The notes beneath the pieces were generated by a model that made no database searches, was not told where the DNA came from, and worked only from the letters and a program-made list of their open reading frames with translations. A stretch of 55,673 nucleotides of DNA from Oscillospiraceae bacterium. Its GTDB lineage: Bacteria > Bacillota > Clostridia > Oscillospirales > Oscillospiraceae. The position numbers and the translations under genes were made by a program. The stretch spans positions 1-55,673 of the forward strand of contig CACWLG010000011.1 of the NCBI GenBank assembly GCA_902761635.1, in the 5' to 3' direction. Shown here piece after piece: positions 33,897-42,502 of this stretch (its first letter is position 1; every line of letters starts with the position of its first letter).

Positions 33897-34172
33897 ATGA
33901 TGAGCTATTTTTCCGAGCTGCGGTATAAGGAGATCATCGACATCCACACGGGGTACCGCCTGGGCTACGCCTGCGATCTGGAGCTGGACGACCGGGAGGG
34001 CTGCATCGCCTCTCTGGTTGCCCCGGGCAGGCCCCGCCTGTTCGGCCTGCTGGGGCGGGAGGAGGACTATATTCTGCCCTGGAAGAACATTGTGCGCGTG
34101 GGCAGCGACATCATCCTTGTGGAGATCAAGGGCGACTTTATGCGCCGCAAGCGGCAGACTCGCTGGTTCTAA
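33897..34172 (+). CDS. YlmC/YmxH family sporulation protein (PRC-barrel)
   Basis: 91 residues, one PRC-barrel domain: SELRYKEIIDIHTGYRLGYACDLELD in pieces, then DYILPWKNIVRVGSDIILVE. Family members are linked to sporulation in Bacillus and Clostridia; the molecular role is not known. The basic end (RRKRQTRW) could contact membrane or nucleic acid. GGAGGGGGG precedes the two ATG codons. Its presence suggests a spore-forming lineage. Confidence 0.88.
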   Translation: MMSYFSELRYKEIIDIHTGYRLGYACDLELDDREGCIASLVAPGRPRLFGLLGREEDYILPWKNIVRVGSDIILVEIKGDFMRRKRQTRWF

Positions 34173-34176
34173 GCCC

Positions 34177-34205
34177 TTGGCAAACGCAGGAAAATAAGGT
34201 ATAAT
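34177..34205 (+). promoter_or_regulatory. Promoter of the 34244-35080 lipoprotein gene
   Basis: TTGGCA (34177-34182), 17-base spacer, TATAAT (34200-34205), 38 bases before the ATG. Confidence 0.75.
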
Positions 34206-34243
34206 ATACGTGTGGAAAACGGTCCCGGAAGGGAGGACGGAAC

Positions 34244-35080
34244 ATGAGAAGAATGCTTGCGGCGCTGCTGGTCCTGTGCCTGCTGTGTCCGATGCTCACA
34301 GCCTGCGGAAAGACGGAGCCGCTGGAGCCCTGGCAGATGCCTGCGGTGGACACCAAGCCCACCCCCGTGCCTACGGCGACCCCGGCCTTCGGCGGCGGCA
34401 GCCCCGAGCGCTATGTCTGGAACGAGGCGGCGCTGCTTCTGATGAACAACCCCGGCGCCGCGCCGGACAGCCTGCGGGAGACATATTCCCACAAGCAGTG
34501 CGCAGCCCTCTTTCCTTATAATTTCCTGCCCACCGCCGTCTTCGGGGAGAGCTATGCCGGCTATGAAAAGCTCAGCCTCAAGAAGACACAGCATGACGTG
34601 ATGCTGGACGCGGACGGGCAGCTTGCCGAGCATGCCTACATCGAGTTTCAGTATCTGCCCAAGAGCGGGAAGGAGGACGAGGGGCTTTTCGTCATGGCGG
34701 AGCTCTGCTCGCTGGAAAATGCCCAGGAGATCTACAACGGCCTCTACCCCCATCTCATGATGCCCCAGGGAGTGCGCCTGCAGACCTCGACCTATTATCT
34801 CAAGGACTTTGTGCTGGCAAAGGTGGAGGAGCAGCGCGTGGCGCAGATCCTCAAGCTCACGCCCGCCTCCTACTTTGCCGATTCCCGCCGGCGCATGGCG
34901 GAGGACGCAGACTTCGTGCCTCAGCGGCAGATCCTGCTGACGGTGACCTGCGGCCTCAATATGAGCGATGAAGAGTTTATCGCTGCGGCCTCCTATCTGC
35001 TGCGCTACAGCGACGGCAGCGAGATCGTCACCCCGGAGCCGAGCCGTCTGCCCGCCTTCGGGGAAAAGGGAGCGGCGTAG
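34244..35080 (+). CDS. Predicted lipoprotein, unknown function
   Basis: 278 residues. A signal sequence with lipobox LTAC (Cys 21), then a proline/threonine linker (TKPTPVPTATPAFGGG, about 36-51) that spaces the domain from the membrane. The outside domain (about 55-270) has no motif I recognise; an ELCSLENAQEIYNGLYPHL segment and a late RQILLTVTCGLNMSDEEFIAA look helical. AGGGAGG is upstream. It is followed by a hairpin (35083-35119). Confidence 0.75.
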   Translation: MRRMLAALLVLCLLCPMLTACGKTEPLEPWQMPAVDTKPTPVPTATPAFGGGSPERYVWNEAALLLMNNPGAAPDSLRETYSHKQCAALFPYNFLPTAVFGESYAGYEKLSLKKTQHDVMLDADGQLAEHAYIEFQYLPKSGKEDEGLFVMAELCSLENAQEIYNGLYPHLMMPQGVRLQTSTYYLKDFVLAKVEEQRVAQILKLTPASYFADSRRRMAEDADFVPQRQILLTVTCGLNMSDEEFIAAASYLLRYSDGSEIVTPEPSRLPAFGEKGAA

Positions 35081-35082
35081 CA

Positions 35083-35119
35083 TCGAATGAGAGAATGCGC
35101 AATGCGTTCTCTCATTCGA
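35083..35119. repeat. Hairpin after the lipoprotein gene
   Basis: TCGAATGAGAGAA (35083-35095) and TTCTCTCATTCGA (35107-35119) are perfect arms, starting 3 bases past the stop codon. No T-run follows, so it is not a classic terminator. Confidence 0.6.
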
Positions 35120-35285
35120 AAAAGGATGCACCCTGCCGTATACACGCACTTGCGGGAGACGCTCGTACACTTGCAGGAGAGATGAGCTTTTCCGAGGTAT
35201 ATGCCCCCGGAAAAACGATTTGATACTGTCGATCCATAAAACACTGTGTTTGATGGAAAATACATCGCGCGAAGGTGCGCTGCCC

Positions 35286-35383
35286 GTTTTGTGCCAGAAG
35301 GCACAAAACATCTCATACGGTATACGGCGCGCCATTGGTGCTATAAAACGCTTTGATGGTTTTTTTGCAGGAAACCGGTATGA
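35286..35383 (+). repeat. Three-hairpin structured element, copy B
   Basis: Hairpin 1: GTTTTGTGCC (35286-35295) with GGCACAAAAC (35300-35309). Then TCTCATAC (35311-35318), whose TCATAC pairs with GTATGA at 35378-35383. Inside are GCGCC/GGTGC (35329-35333 / 35337-35341) and AAAAC/GTTTT (35345-35349 / 35359-35363). Order and joining words match copy A at 938-1047 while the stem bases differ and still pair. It lies between the lipoprotein and the amidohydrolase gene. Confidence 0.6.
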
Positions 35384-35405
35384 TTTGCCAATCTGCAACA
35401 ACCCC

Positions 35406-35433
35406 TTGTGCTTGCCCGAATAGATGATATATA
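35406..35433 (+). promoter_or_regulatory. Probable promoter of the amidohydrolase gene
   Basis: TTGTGC (35406-35411), 16-base spacer, TATATA (35428-35433). If correct, the ATG at 35424 would lie within the promoter and the true start is downstream. Confidence 0.45.
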
Positions 35434-35486
35434 CTGAAAAAAGCGGTATTTACAAAAAATATTTGAAAGGCGGGATCAACGTAAAA

Positions 35487-37136
35487 GTGGACAAAATCAT
35501 TAAAAATGCGATAATCTACACAGCAAACCGGGACTGTCCGCTGGCAAGTGCCCTGGCGGTGAAGGATGGCAGATTCGTCTATGTGGGCGACGAGGCCGGA
35601 CTTTCGGACTGTGAGGGCGAGGTCACAGATCTTGGCGGGAAGTTCATCATACCCGGCATCATCGACAGCCACGTCCATGTAACCATCCCTGTCGGATTTG
35701 AATACGCGGACCCGGGGCCGCGCGTAGAGTGCGACGGCAAGCAGGCAGCGCTGGACTTTATGGCGGACTATATAAAAAAGAATCCCGGTGAAAAGCGCTA
35801 CCGGTTCAATATGGAGAAAAAGATCCTGAACGGCGAGGATATCGTAAAAGAGGAGCTCGACGCGATTTGTCCGGGTGCCGAGCTTATAATTCAGGAAGCG
35901 GAGGGCCACAGCATCTGGGTGAACTCCAGAATCCTTGCCAGGCACGGCATTACCGATGACACGCCGGACCCCATACCGGGACTTGCCATTTATGTAAGGG
36001 AAGACGGGCATGTGACCGGTAATTGTATTGAAGGCGCAGCGGAAATTCCGATCATTCTCGACAGTTCCATGGAGCTGACCGACGAACAGGTCGACGCGGC
36101 ACTCCAGCGCTGGATCGATTTTTCGGTGACCTACGGCGTGAGCTGTGTCTTTGACGCCGGCCTTCCGGGGGATTCCACGTTCCATGAGAAGGTCTATAAG
36201 CGCCTGTGTGAGCTGGACAGACAGGGAAAGCTGCCCGTTTATATCGACGGCAGCCTTGTGGTCGATGCGGAGCGGGATGCCGAGGAGGGCCTCAAGGAGC
36301 TGAAGCGCTTCCGCGACACGTATAACACGGAGCACCTGAAGGTTCATACCATGAAGATTTTCATGGACGGCACGCAGAAGATCCATACCGCGGCCATGGT
36401 TACGCCTTATGCGGATGTCCATACAACGGGCACTACTGCTTTTTCCGCAGAGGGGATTGCGGAGCTTTTGAAGAATCTCAACGAGGCCAACCTGGATCTT
36501 CACCTGCACACCGTCGGCGAGCGCGCGTCCCGCACGGTGCTGGACGGTGTGGAGCTTGCCCGGAAGGAGCTGGGAGACAGCTTCCATGTGCGGGTCACCT
36601 GCGCCCATCTGGAAATTGAAGATGACGCGGATCTGGATCGCTTCGCAAAGCTCGGCGTATTTGCGAACTTTACGCCGTGGTGGCATGCCGATGACCCGAA
36701 GGTAAGCGCTTCGTGGCTTGGTGAGGAACGCTCCCGGAAGCAGTTCCGCTGCAAAACGGTTTGGGATACCGGCGCGCTCGTGGCCTGGTCCAGTGATAAC
36801 ATCACCTTTGAGGATCTGACTAACTGGAACCCCTACCTCGGCATGGAGGTTGGCATGACCCGCTTGAGAACCGAAAAGACCCGCGTCTCCGAATACAACA
36901 GAACCGAAGCGGTATTTCCTCCCGAGGACGAGCGCATGAGCATCGAAGAGATGCTGCTGGGCTATACCATCAACGGCGCAAAACAGCTCGGCATCGAGGC
37001 GCGCAAGGGCTCCATCGAGGTCGGGAAGGACGCGGATTTCCTGGTGTTTGACAACAATCTGCTAACGGCGGAGAAAGAGGGCTTCAGCTACAATCTGCCC
37101 CGTGACGTGTACTTCTGCGGGAAGAAAGTGAACTGA
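35487..37136 (+). CDS. Amidohydrolase family protein (YtcJ-like)
   Basis: About 549 residues, a metal-dependent TIM-barrel hydrolase of the amidohydrolase-3/YtcJ branch. Seen: the first metal motif DSHVHV after FIIPGI, HLHTVGERA (second metal ligand region), the late histidine/aspartate part WSSDNITFEDLTNWNPY, and the terminal GSIEVGKDADFLVFD. The substrate is not predictable. The GTG at 35487 (12 bases after AAAGGCGGG) is preferred because the ATG at 35424 has no ribosome site and overlaps a likely promoter, but the start is uncertain. Base composition is less GC-rich than in its neighbours, and hairpin repeats lie on its 5' side, which hints at later arrival. Confidence 0.88.
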   Translation: MDKIIKNAIIYTANRDCPLASALAVKDGRFVYVGDEAGLSDCEGEVTDLGGKFIIPGIIDSHVHVTIPVGFEYADPGPRVECDGKQAALDFMADYIKKNPGEKRYRFNMEKKILNGEDIVKEELDAICPGAELIIQEAEGHSIWVNSRILARHGITDDTPDPIPGLAIYVREDGHVTGNCIEGAAEIPIILDSSMELTDEQVDAALQRWIDFSVTYGVSCVFDAGLPGDSTFHEKVYKRLCELDRQGKLPVYIDGSLVVDAERDAEEGLKELKRFRDTYNTEHLKVHTMKIFMDGTQKIHTAAMVTPYADVHTTGTTAFSAEGIAELLKNLNEANLDLHLHTVGERASRTVLDGVELARKELGDSFHVRVTCAHLEIEDDADLDRFAKLGVFANFTPWWHADDPKVSASWLGEERSRKQFRCKTVWDTGALVAWSSDNITFEDLTNWNPYLGMEVGMTRLRTEKTRVSEYNRTEAVFPPEDERMSIEEMLLGYTINGAKQLGIEARKGSIEVGKDADFLVFDNNLLTAEKEGFSYNLPRDVYFCGKKVN

Positions 37137-37276
37137 GACGATTCACCGGATTGTACGCGAAGAAGCAAAAAAGCAGAAACAGTACCTGCGGCAAACACGG
37201 ACCTTGCTTTTGAGCGGCCTGCCGCAATTCAAGCTGCCCCGATTTTGAACTTCTGACAGAATGAGCTGGGGAAAAT

Positions 37277-37465
37277 ATGGCCAAATGTAATATAATCGGA
37301 TTATTTGAATCCAGAAAGGGACATCTTGATTACCGCCTGAAGCGGGATTGTATCAAAAACGGGATCGCAGCGATCCCTTGTCGGGTTTCCGATTACAGCG
37401 ATGTGATCAGCGCCTGCAGTGTGAAAGACTGCGAGACGAAAATTCAGAGGGGAGTGCCCCTCTGA
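37277..37465 (+). CDS. Small ORF, doubtful
   Basis: 62 residues with five cysteines and a segment that reads like real protein (GLFESRKGHLDYRLKRDC). A GGGG run lies close before the ATG. The 3' end runs into the hairpin at 37443-37466. I recognise no family. It could be a fragment of a lost gene. The 37137-37503 gap holds nothing else I can name. Confidence 0.25.
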   Translation: MAKCNIIGLFESRKGHLDYRLKRDCIKNGIAAIPCRVSDYSDVISACSVKDCETKIQRGVPL

Positions 37466-37466
37466 A
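37443..37466. repeat. Hairpin upstream of hflX
   Basis: TTCAGAGGGG and CCCCTCTGAA are perfect arms around AGTG. No T-run follows; CTCCCCCC does. Confidence 0.6.
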
Positions 37467-37503
37467 CTCCCCCCGGCTGATAACGAAATACAACGGAGAT
37501 GCT

Positions 37504-38802
37504 ATGGGACCTAACGAAACAAAGAAAGAACGCGCGGTGCTGGCGGGGCTTGCCGCAGCCAGCATGGACGTGCATGAGCGCTCCAGCGACGTGACCATGG
37601 AGGAGCTTGCCGCCCTTGTGGAGACCGCAGGGGGGGAGGCGGTCGCCTCCATGATCCAGTCAAGGCCCACGCCCGAGCCGCGCAGCTTTCTCGGCGACGG
37701 CAAGGTGAAGGAGCTCAAGGAGCTTATCGAGGCAAACGAGTGCGATCTCGCCGTATTTGACAACGAGCTTTCGCCCTCCCAGATGCGGGTCCTGTCGGAG
37801 GAACTGGGGGTGAAGGTGCTCGATCGCTCGGGCCTCATCCTGGATATTTTTGCCCAGCGGGCCAGGACGCGCGAGGGCCAGCTGCAGGTGGAGCTTGCGC
37901 AGTACAAGTATCTGCTGCCCCGCCTGACCGGCATGTGGACCCATCTGGTGCGGCAGACGGCCTCGGGCGGCTCGTCCCCCATCGGCACCCGCGGACCGGG
38001 CGAGACCCAGCTTGAGACCGACCGCCGCCACATCCGCCGCAAGATCCAGAAGCTGGAGGAGGAGCTGGCGGAGGTGCGCAAGGTGCGCGGCACACAGCGG
38101 AGACGGCGCGAGAAGAACGCCATGCCCGTCGTGGCCCTGGTAGGCTACACCAACGCCGGCAAGTCCACGCTCTTAAACTGCCTGACCGGCTCTGACATCC
38201 CGGCGAACGACCGGCTCTTTGACACCCTGGACACCACCACCCGCCGCCTGAAAATCGACGAGACACAGGAGATCCTTTTGTCCGACACGGTGGGCTTTAT
38301 CCGCAAGCTCCCGACCCACCTGATCGAGGCCTTCAAGGCAACGCTTGAGGAGCTGCAGTATGCGGACGTGCTGCTGCATGTGATCGACATCTCAAACCCC
38401 GAGTGGACCGAGCAGGCCCGCGTGGTGGACGAGCTTATCCGCCAGCTCGGCGCCGAGGCCACGCCCTGCATCCGCGTCTATAACAAGTGCGACGCCTATT
38501 TCGGCATCCGGCCCCACGGGGAGGACACGGTCTGCATCTCCGCCAAAAGCGGGGAGGGGACACAGAAGCTGATGCAGCTGCTCTCCGCCCGCCTTGACCG
38601 CGGCAAACACCATGTGACGATCCGGCTGCCCTACGCTGCCGCCGGGCTTCTCGACAGCCTCAACCGCGAGGCGGCGGTGCTCAAAAGCGAGTACACCGAG
38701 GACGGCGTGGAGCTGGAGGCCATCGTCCCGCCGGAGCTCTTCGGCAGAGTCAAGGCCTATATCCCGGGCTATGTGGAGCCCAAAGAGGACTGGGAGACAT
38801 GA
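37504..38802 (+). CDS. hflX: GTPase HflX
   Basis: Ribosome-binding GTPase that splits stalled or heat-stressed ribosomes. 432 residues. Seen: an N-terminal HflX domain (PRSFLGDGKVKELKEL, then NELSPSQMRVL and DRSGLILDIFAQRA), the GPGETQLETDRR helix, G1 at about 213-221 (GYTNAGKST), G3 DTVGF, and G4 NKCD. The C-terminal part folds as in the family. The ATG at 37504 follows ACGGAGATG. Its stop overlaps the next start (ATGA). Confidence 0.94.
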   Translation: MGPNETKKERAVLAGLAAASMDVHERSSDVTMEELAALVETAGGEAVASMIQSRPTPEPRSFLGDGKVKELKELIEANECDLAVFDNELSPSQMRVLSEELGVKVLDRSGLILDIFAQRARTREGQLQVELAQYKYLLPRLTGMWTHLVRQTASGGSSPIGTRGPGETQLETDRRHIRRKIQKLEEELAEVRKVRGTQRRRREKNAMPVVALVGYTNAGKSTLLNCLTGSDIPANDRLFDTLDTTTRRLKIDETQEILLSDTVGFIRKLPTHLIEAFKATLEELQYADVLLHVIDISNPEWTEQARVVDELIRQLGAEATPCIRVYNKCDAYFGIRPHGEDTVCISAKSGEGTQKLMQLLSARLDRGKHHVTIRLPYAAAGLLDSLNREAAVLKSEYTEDGVELEAIVPPELFGRVKAYIPGYVEPKEDWET

Positions 38803-39425
38803 GCGAGTATTATATCCCCACCGGACCCGGCGAGGCGGAGTTCACCGAAAAGCGCTCCCGCTTTCTCGGCCATGTGCGCATGGTGGAGAATGAGGATGAG
38901 GCACGCGCCTTCATCGCCGATATGAAAAAGAAATACTACGACGCACGGCACAACTGCTGGTGCTACAGCATCAAGGACGGTCCCGAGCGCTACAGCGACG
39001 ACGGCGAGCCCCAGGGCAGCGCCGGCATCCCCATGCTGGAGGTGCTGCGCCGCCAGAACGTCACAAATGCCGTGTGCGTGGTGACGCGCTACTTCGGCGG
39101 CGTGCTGCTGGGTACGGGCGGGCTTCTTCGCGCCTATACCAGGAGTACCGCCGACGCGCTGGAGGCCGCCGGCGTCTCCGCCGTGCGCCGCTGGGTGGAG
39201 ACGGAGCTTCCCTGTTCCTACGCCCAGATGGAAAAGCTCAAGCTGGAAGCGGCTTCTGCCGGAGGGATCGTCGAGGATGTGGAGTACGGCGCGGGCGTTA
39301 CGCTCAAGGTGCTGGTGCCGGAGGAGCAAAGCGAGGCTTTCGCCGCGCGCATCTTCGACCAGACCGCAGGCAGCGTTCAGGTCCGCGTCACGGGCGAGAG
39401 CTTTCGCGCCGTGCCGGTACGGTGA
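38799..39425 (+). CDS. yigZ: YigZ/IMPACT family protein
   Basis: 208 residues, the normal length. An N-terminal UPF0029 domain with EKRSRFLGHV, HNCWCYSI, DDGEPQGSAGIPML and TRYFGGVLLGTGGLLRAYT in pieces, then a C-terminal ferredoxin-like domain (DUF1949). The role is unclear; eukaryotic IMPACT affects translation control. It is coupled to hflX by a 4-base overlap, which fits a ribosome-related task. Confidence 0.93.
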   Translation: MSEYYIPTGPGEAEFTEKRSRFLGHVRMVENEDEARAFIADMKKKYYDARHNCWCYSIKDGPERYSDDGEPQGSAGIPMLEVLRRQNVTNAVCVVTRYFGGVLLGTGGLLRAYTRSTADALEAAGVSAVRRWVETELPCSYAQMEKLKLEAASAGGIVEDVEYGAGVTLKVLVPEEQSEAFAARIFDQTAGSVQVRVTGESFRAVPVR

Positions 39426-39469
39426 AAAAATTTTTGAAAAAAATAAAGGGAAATAAGAATTGACGTCGT

Positions 39470-39506
39470 ATAAGAGTAAGGGAAGGAAAAATTCCTTTAC
39501 TCTTAT
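39470..39506. repeat. Hairpin between yigZ and dgt
   Basis: ATAAGAGTAAGGGAA pairs with TTCCTTTACTCTTAT (one G-T pair), with CGTTTTC after it. Could be a weak terminator of hflX-yigZ. Confidence 0.55.
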
Positions 39507-39528
39507 CGTTTTCAAAGGCGGTGGCGGC

Positions 39529-40533
39529 ATGGCCTGTCCGAGGGAAGAGAGAGAAAAGCTCGAGCGCCTGATCGTCGGCCCCTATGGGGTGCGGGCGGCG
39601 GATACCCGCGGGCGGCTGCAGCCGGAGGAGGAGTGCGAGATCCGCACCTGCTTCCAGCGGGATGTGGACAGGATCACCCACTCCAAATCCTTCCGCCGCC
39701 TCAAGCACAAGACCCAGGTGTTCCTGCGCCCCGAGGGAGACCATTACCGCACGCGCCTGACCCATACGCTGGAGGTCACGCGCCTGGCCCGCACCGTGGC
39801 CCGTGCGCTCGGCCTCAATGAGGATCTGGCGGAGGCCATCGGCCTCGGGCACGATCTGGGCCACACGCCCTTCGGTCACGCGGGGGAGCGGGCGCTGAAC
39901 GTCATTTACCCCGGCGGCTTCAAGCACTATGAACAGAGCCTGCGCGTGGTGGACGTGCTGGAGCGGGACGGGCAGGGCCTGAACCTCTGCTATGAAACCC
40001 GCATGGGCATCCTGAACCACACCTACGGCAAGCCGGACGATACCCGCGAGGCCACCTGTGTGCGCTTGTGCGACCGCATCGCCTACATAAACCACGACCT
40101 GGACGACGCTATCCGCGCCGGTGTCATCCGCAGCTACGCCGTGCCCGAGCGCATCCGCCGCGACTGCGGGGAGCGCAACAGCGAGCGCATCAATTCCCTG
40201 GTCACGGACCTGATTGAAAACAGCGCGGACGGCACGCTGAAAATGTCGCCCCGGATGCAGGAGACCTTTGACTTTTTCCACCGCTATATGTATGCCGATG
40301 TCTACACCAACCCCGTCGCCAAGGGGGAGGAGGACAAGGTGCAGGGGGTGATGGAAAAGCTCTACGAGAATTATGTAAACCATCCTGAGAAAATGCCCCG
40401 CGAGCTGCAGCTCATTGCCGAGCGCGAGGGCAGGGGCCGCGCGGCGGTGGATTACATCTCCGGCATGACCGACGGCTACGCCATGGAGAAATTCGGCGAG
40501 ATTTTCATCCCGTTCGCGTGGACGGTGAAATAA
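39529..40533 (+). CDS. dgt: Deoxyguanosinetriphosphate triphosphohydrolase-like HD protein
   Basis: 334 residues. Removes triphosphate from dNTPs (dGTPase family). Seen: FRRLKHKTQVF (55-65), the HD-domain ligands His 79 (RLTHTLEV), His 108-Asp 109 (GHDLGHTPFGHAGE) and a later CDRIAYINHDLDDA stretch. AAAGGCGG lies 7 bases before the ATG at 39529; the upstream open frame begins in a hairpin and is ignored. In Clostridia dgt commonly comes before dnaG and rpoD, as here. Confidence 0.92.
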   Translation: MACPREEREKLERLIVGPYGVRAADTRGRLQPEEECEIRTCFQRDVDRITHSKSFRRLKHKTQVFLRPEGDHYRTRLTHTLEVTRLARTVARALGLNEDLAEAIGLGHDLGHTPFGHAGERALNVIYPGGFKHYEQSLRVVDVLERDGQGLNLCYETRMGILNHTYGKPDDTREATCVRLCDRIAYINHDLDDAIRAGVIRSYAVPERIRRDCGERNSERINSLVTDLIENSADGTLKMSPRMQETFDFFHRYMYADVYTNPVAKGEEDKVQGVMEKLYENYVNHPEKMPRELQLIAEREGRGRAAVDYISGMTDGYAMEKFGEIFIPFAWTVK

Positions 40534-40538
40534 ATATG

Positions 40539-40754
40539 CCTCCCTTTTTGAGGGAGGATAGCGACGCGCGAGAAACGCGCGACGAGCAAAGCTTGCCGGC
40601 ATCCGGCGTCTCCCGCAAGCCGGATGACGGAAGGAGGCAGCGTGCGTCTCTTTGAGCGCTTAGAACGATGGACGTTGACTCCCTCAGTCACGGCGCTTGC
40701 GGGGGACGCGCCGCGACAGCTCCCTCGGAGAGGGAGCCAAAGAGGCAGGTGATT
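40539..40754. mobile_element. CTCCCTC-type intergenic repeat (MITE-like) between dgt and dnaG
   Basis: About 215 bases. The left end has TGCCTCCC...GGGAGG as a small hairpin and the right end GCTCCCTC...GAGGGAGCC, then AGAGGCAG, so TGCCTC/GAGGCA closes the element. It contains CTCCCTCAGTCACGGCG and CGACAGCTCCCTC, words often met as repeats in gut Clostridia (recollection). The right end supplies the GGCAGG bases just upstream of dnaG. A shorter relative lies at 51686-51735. Confidence 0.55.
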
Positions 40755-40756
40755 GA

Positions 40757-42499
40757 ATGGCGATCCCGGAAAAGTTCATACAGGATCTGGTGGACCGCTC
40801 GGACATCGTGGATGTGGTGTCGGGCTATGTGCGCCTGAGTAAGCGCAGCGGAGCCAATCTGTTCGGCCTCTGCCCCTTCCACAGCGAAAAGACCCCGTCC
40901 TTCTCCGTCTCGCCGGACAAGCAGATCTATCACTGTTTCGGCTGCGGCAAGGGCGGCGGAGTCATCGGCTTCATCATGGAGATCGAAAACCTCTCTTATC
41001 CCGAAGCCGTCGCCTTTCTCGCCAGGCGCGCCGGGATGCAGATGCCGGAGGAGACCGACAGCGCCGAGGGGCGAAAGCGGTCCAGGATGCTTGCTCTCAA
41101 CAAGGAGGCGGCCCGCTGGTTTTATTCACAGCTCTCCGCGCCCGCGGGGAGGGGAGCGGTGGCCTACATACAACGGCGCGGCATTTCGCCCGCCATGGTG
41201 AAAAACTTCGGCCTCGGCGCCGCGCCCGATTCCTGGGAGGGACTGCGGGACGCGATGCGCGAAAAGGGCTTTACGGAGAACGAGCTCTTTGACGCGGGCC
41301 TTGTCAAGCGGGGCAAAAACGGCGGATTCTATGACGCCTTCCGAAACCGCCTCATGTTTCCGGTCATTGACGTGCGAGGAAACGTCATCGGTTTTTCCGG
41401 GCGCATCCTCGGCGACGGGGAGCCGAAGTACCTCAACAGCCCCGAAACCCTGACCTTCAATAAAAGCCGGAACCTTTTTGCCATGAATCTGGCTAAAAAA
41501 TCAAAAAGCGGATATATCATTTTGTCAGAGGGCAATATAGACGTGGTGAGCCTGCATCAGGCGGGCTTCGACTCGGCGGTGGCGTCGCTGGGCACTTCGC
41601 TCACGCCGGAGCAGGCGCGTCTCATCTCCCGCTATACCAGTGAGGTCATCATCGCCTATGACAGCGACGGGGCCGGGCTCAAGGCCTCCCAACGGGCCAT
41701 CGGCATCCTTGAGAAACTGGACATCAAGGTGCGTGTGCTGCGCATGGAGGGCGCCAAGGACCCGGACGAGTTTATCAAGACCAAGGGGCCGGAAGCCTTC
41801 CGAAAGCTCCTGGAGGGGTCGGAAAACCAGATGGACTACCGCCTGCGGGCCATCCGGGAAAAGTACGATCTGAACGTCACCGAACAGAAATCCGATTACC
41901 TGCGCGAGGCGGTGGATCTCCTCTCCCGCCTGCCGGACGAGGTAAGGAGGCAGGTCTACGCGATGGATCTCGCCCGGGAGCTGGGACTTCCGCCGGACGT
42001 GATCGTAAACGACGTGGAGCGGCGGCGAAAGCGGGTGGTCAACAGCGCCTACCGCGAGGTGCAGAAGCAGCAGGCCCGGCCGGAAAAGCTTCTGCAGCCG
42101 ACAGCCCGGGAGCTTCACTATGACGACCCGGCCTCGGCCGCGGCGGAGGAGGGGCTGATCCGGCTGCTCTACCTCGAGCCCGCGCTGATCGGCACGCCGG
42201 GCCTGCCCCCGCCGGAAGATTTTTCCGCCCCGGGTCTCGGGCGCATCTACGGCGTGCTGCGCAAGCGGATCGAAGCGGGTCAGCACATCAGCACCGATCA
42301 TCTGGCCGGAGAGCTCAGCGGAGACGAGCTGGGCCTTCTGGTCTCCATCCTGCAGAAACCGGAGCAGCTCAGCCGCAGCCGACAGAGCATCTCCGATTAC
42401 ATAAGCAAAATAGAAGAACGCAAGCAGCTCAGAGACGGCGGCACCGACCTGATGGCGCTGCGCGAGCAGCTCAAAAAGAAAAAAGGATATGAGGGATAA
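40757..42499 (+). CDS. dnaG: DNA primase
   Basis: Makes RNA primers at the replication fork. 580 residues. CHC2 zinc finger with Cys 39, His 42, Cys 60, Cys 63; then the catalytic core with EKFGLGAAPDSW-like stretch, the TOPRIM motif (SEGNIDVVSLHQAGF, then YDSDGAGLKAS) and a C-terminal helicase-binding part (from about 440). The rpoD start follows the stop by 3 bases, the usual macromolecular-synthesis pair. Confidence 0.96.
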   Translation: MAIPEKFIQDLVDRSDIVDVVSGYVRLSKRSGANLFGLCPFHSEKTPSFSVSPDKQIYHCFGCGKGGGVIGFIMEIENLSYPEAVAFLARRAGMQMPEETDSAEGRKRSRMLALNKEAARWFYSQLSAPAGRGAVAYIQRRGISPAMVKNFGLGAAPDSWEGLRDAMREKGFTENELFDAGLVKRGKNGGFYDAFRNRLMFPVIDVRGNVIGFSGRILGDGEPKYLNSPETLTFNKSRNLFAMNLAKKSKSGYIILSEGNIDVVSLHQAGFDSAVASLGTSLTPEQARLISRYTSEVIIAYDSDGAGLKASQRAIGILEKLDIKVRVLRMEGAKDPDEFIKTKGPEAFRKLLEGSENQMDYRLRAIREKYDLNVTEQKSDYLREAVDLLSRLPDEVRRQVYAMDLARELGLPPDVIVNDVERRRKRVVNSAYREVQKQQARPEKLLQPTARELHYDDPASAAAEEGLIRLLYLEPALIGTPGLPPPEDFSAPGLGRIYGVLRKRIEAGQHISTDHLAGELSGDELGLLVSILQKPEQLSRSRQSISDYISKIEERKQLRDGGTDLMALREQLKKKKGYEG

Positions 42500-42502
42500 G
42501 AC

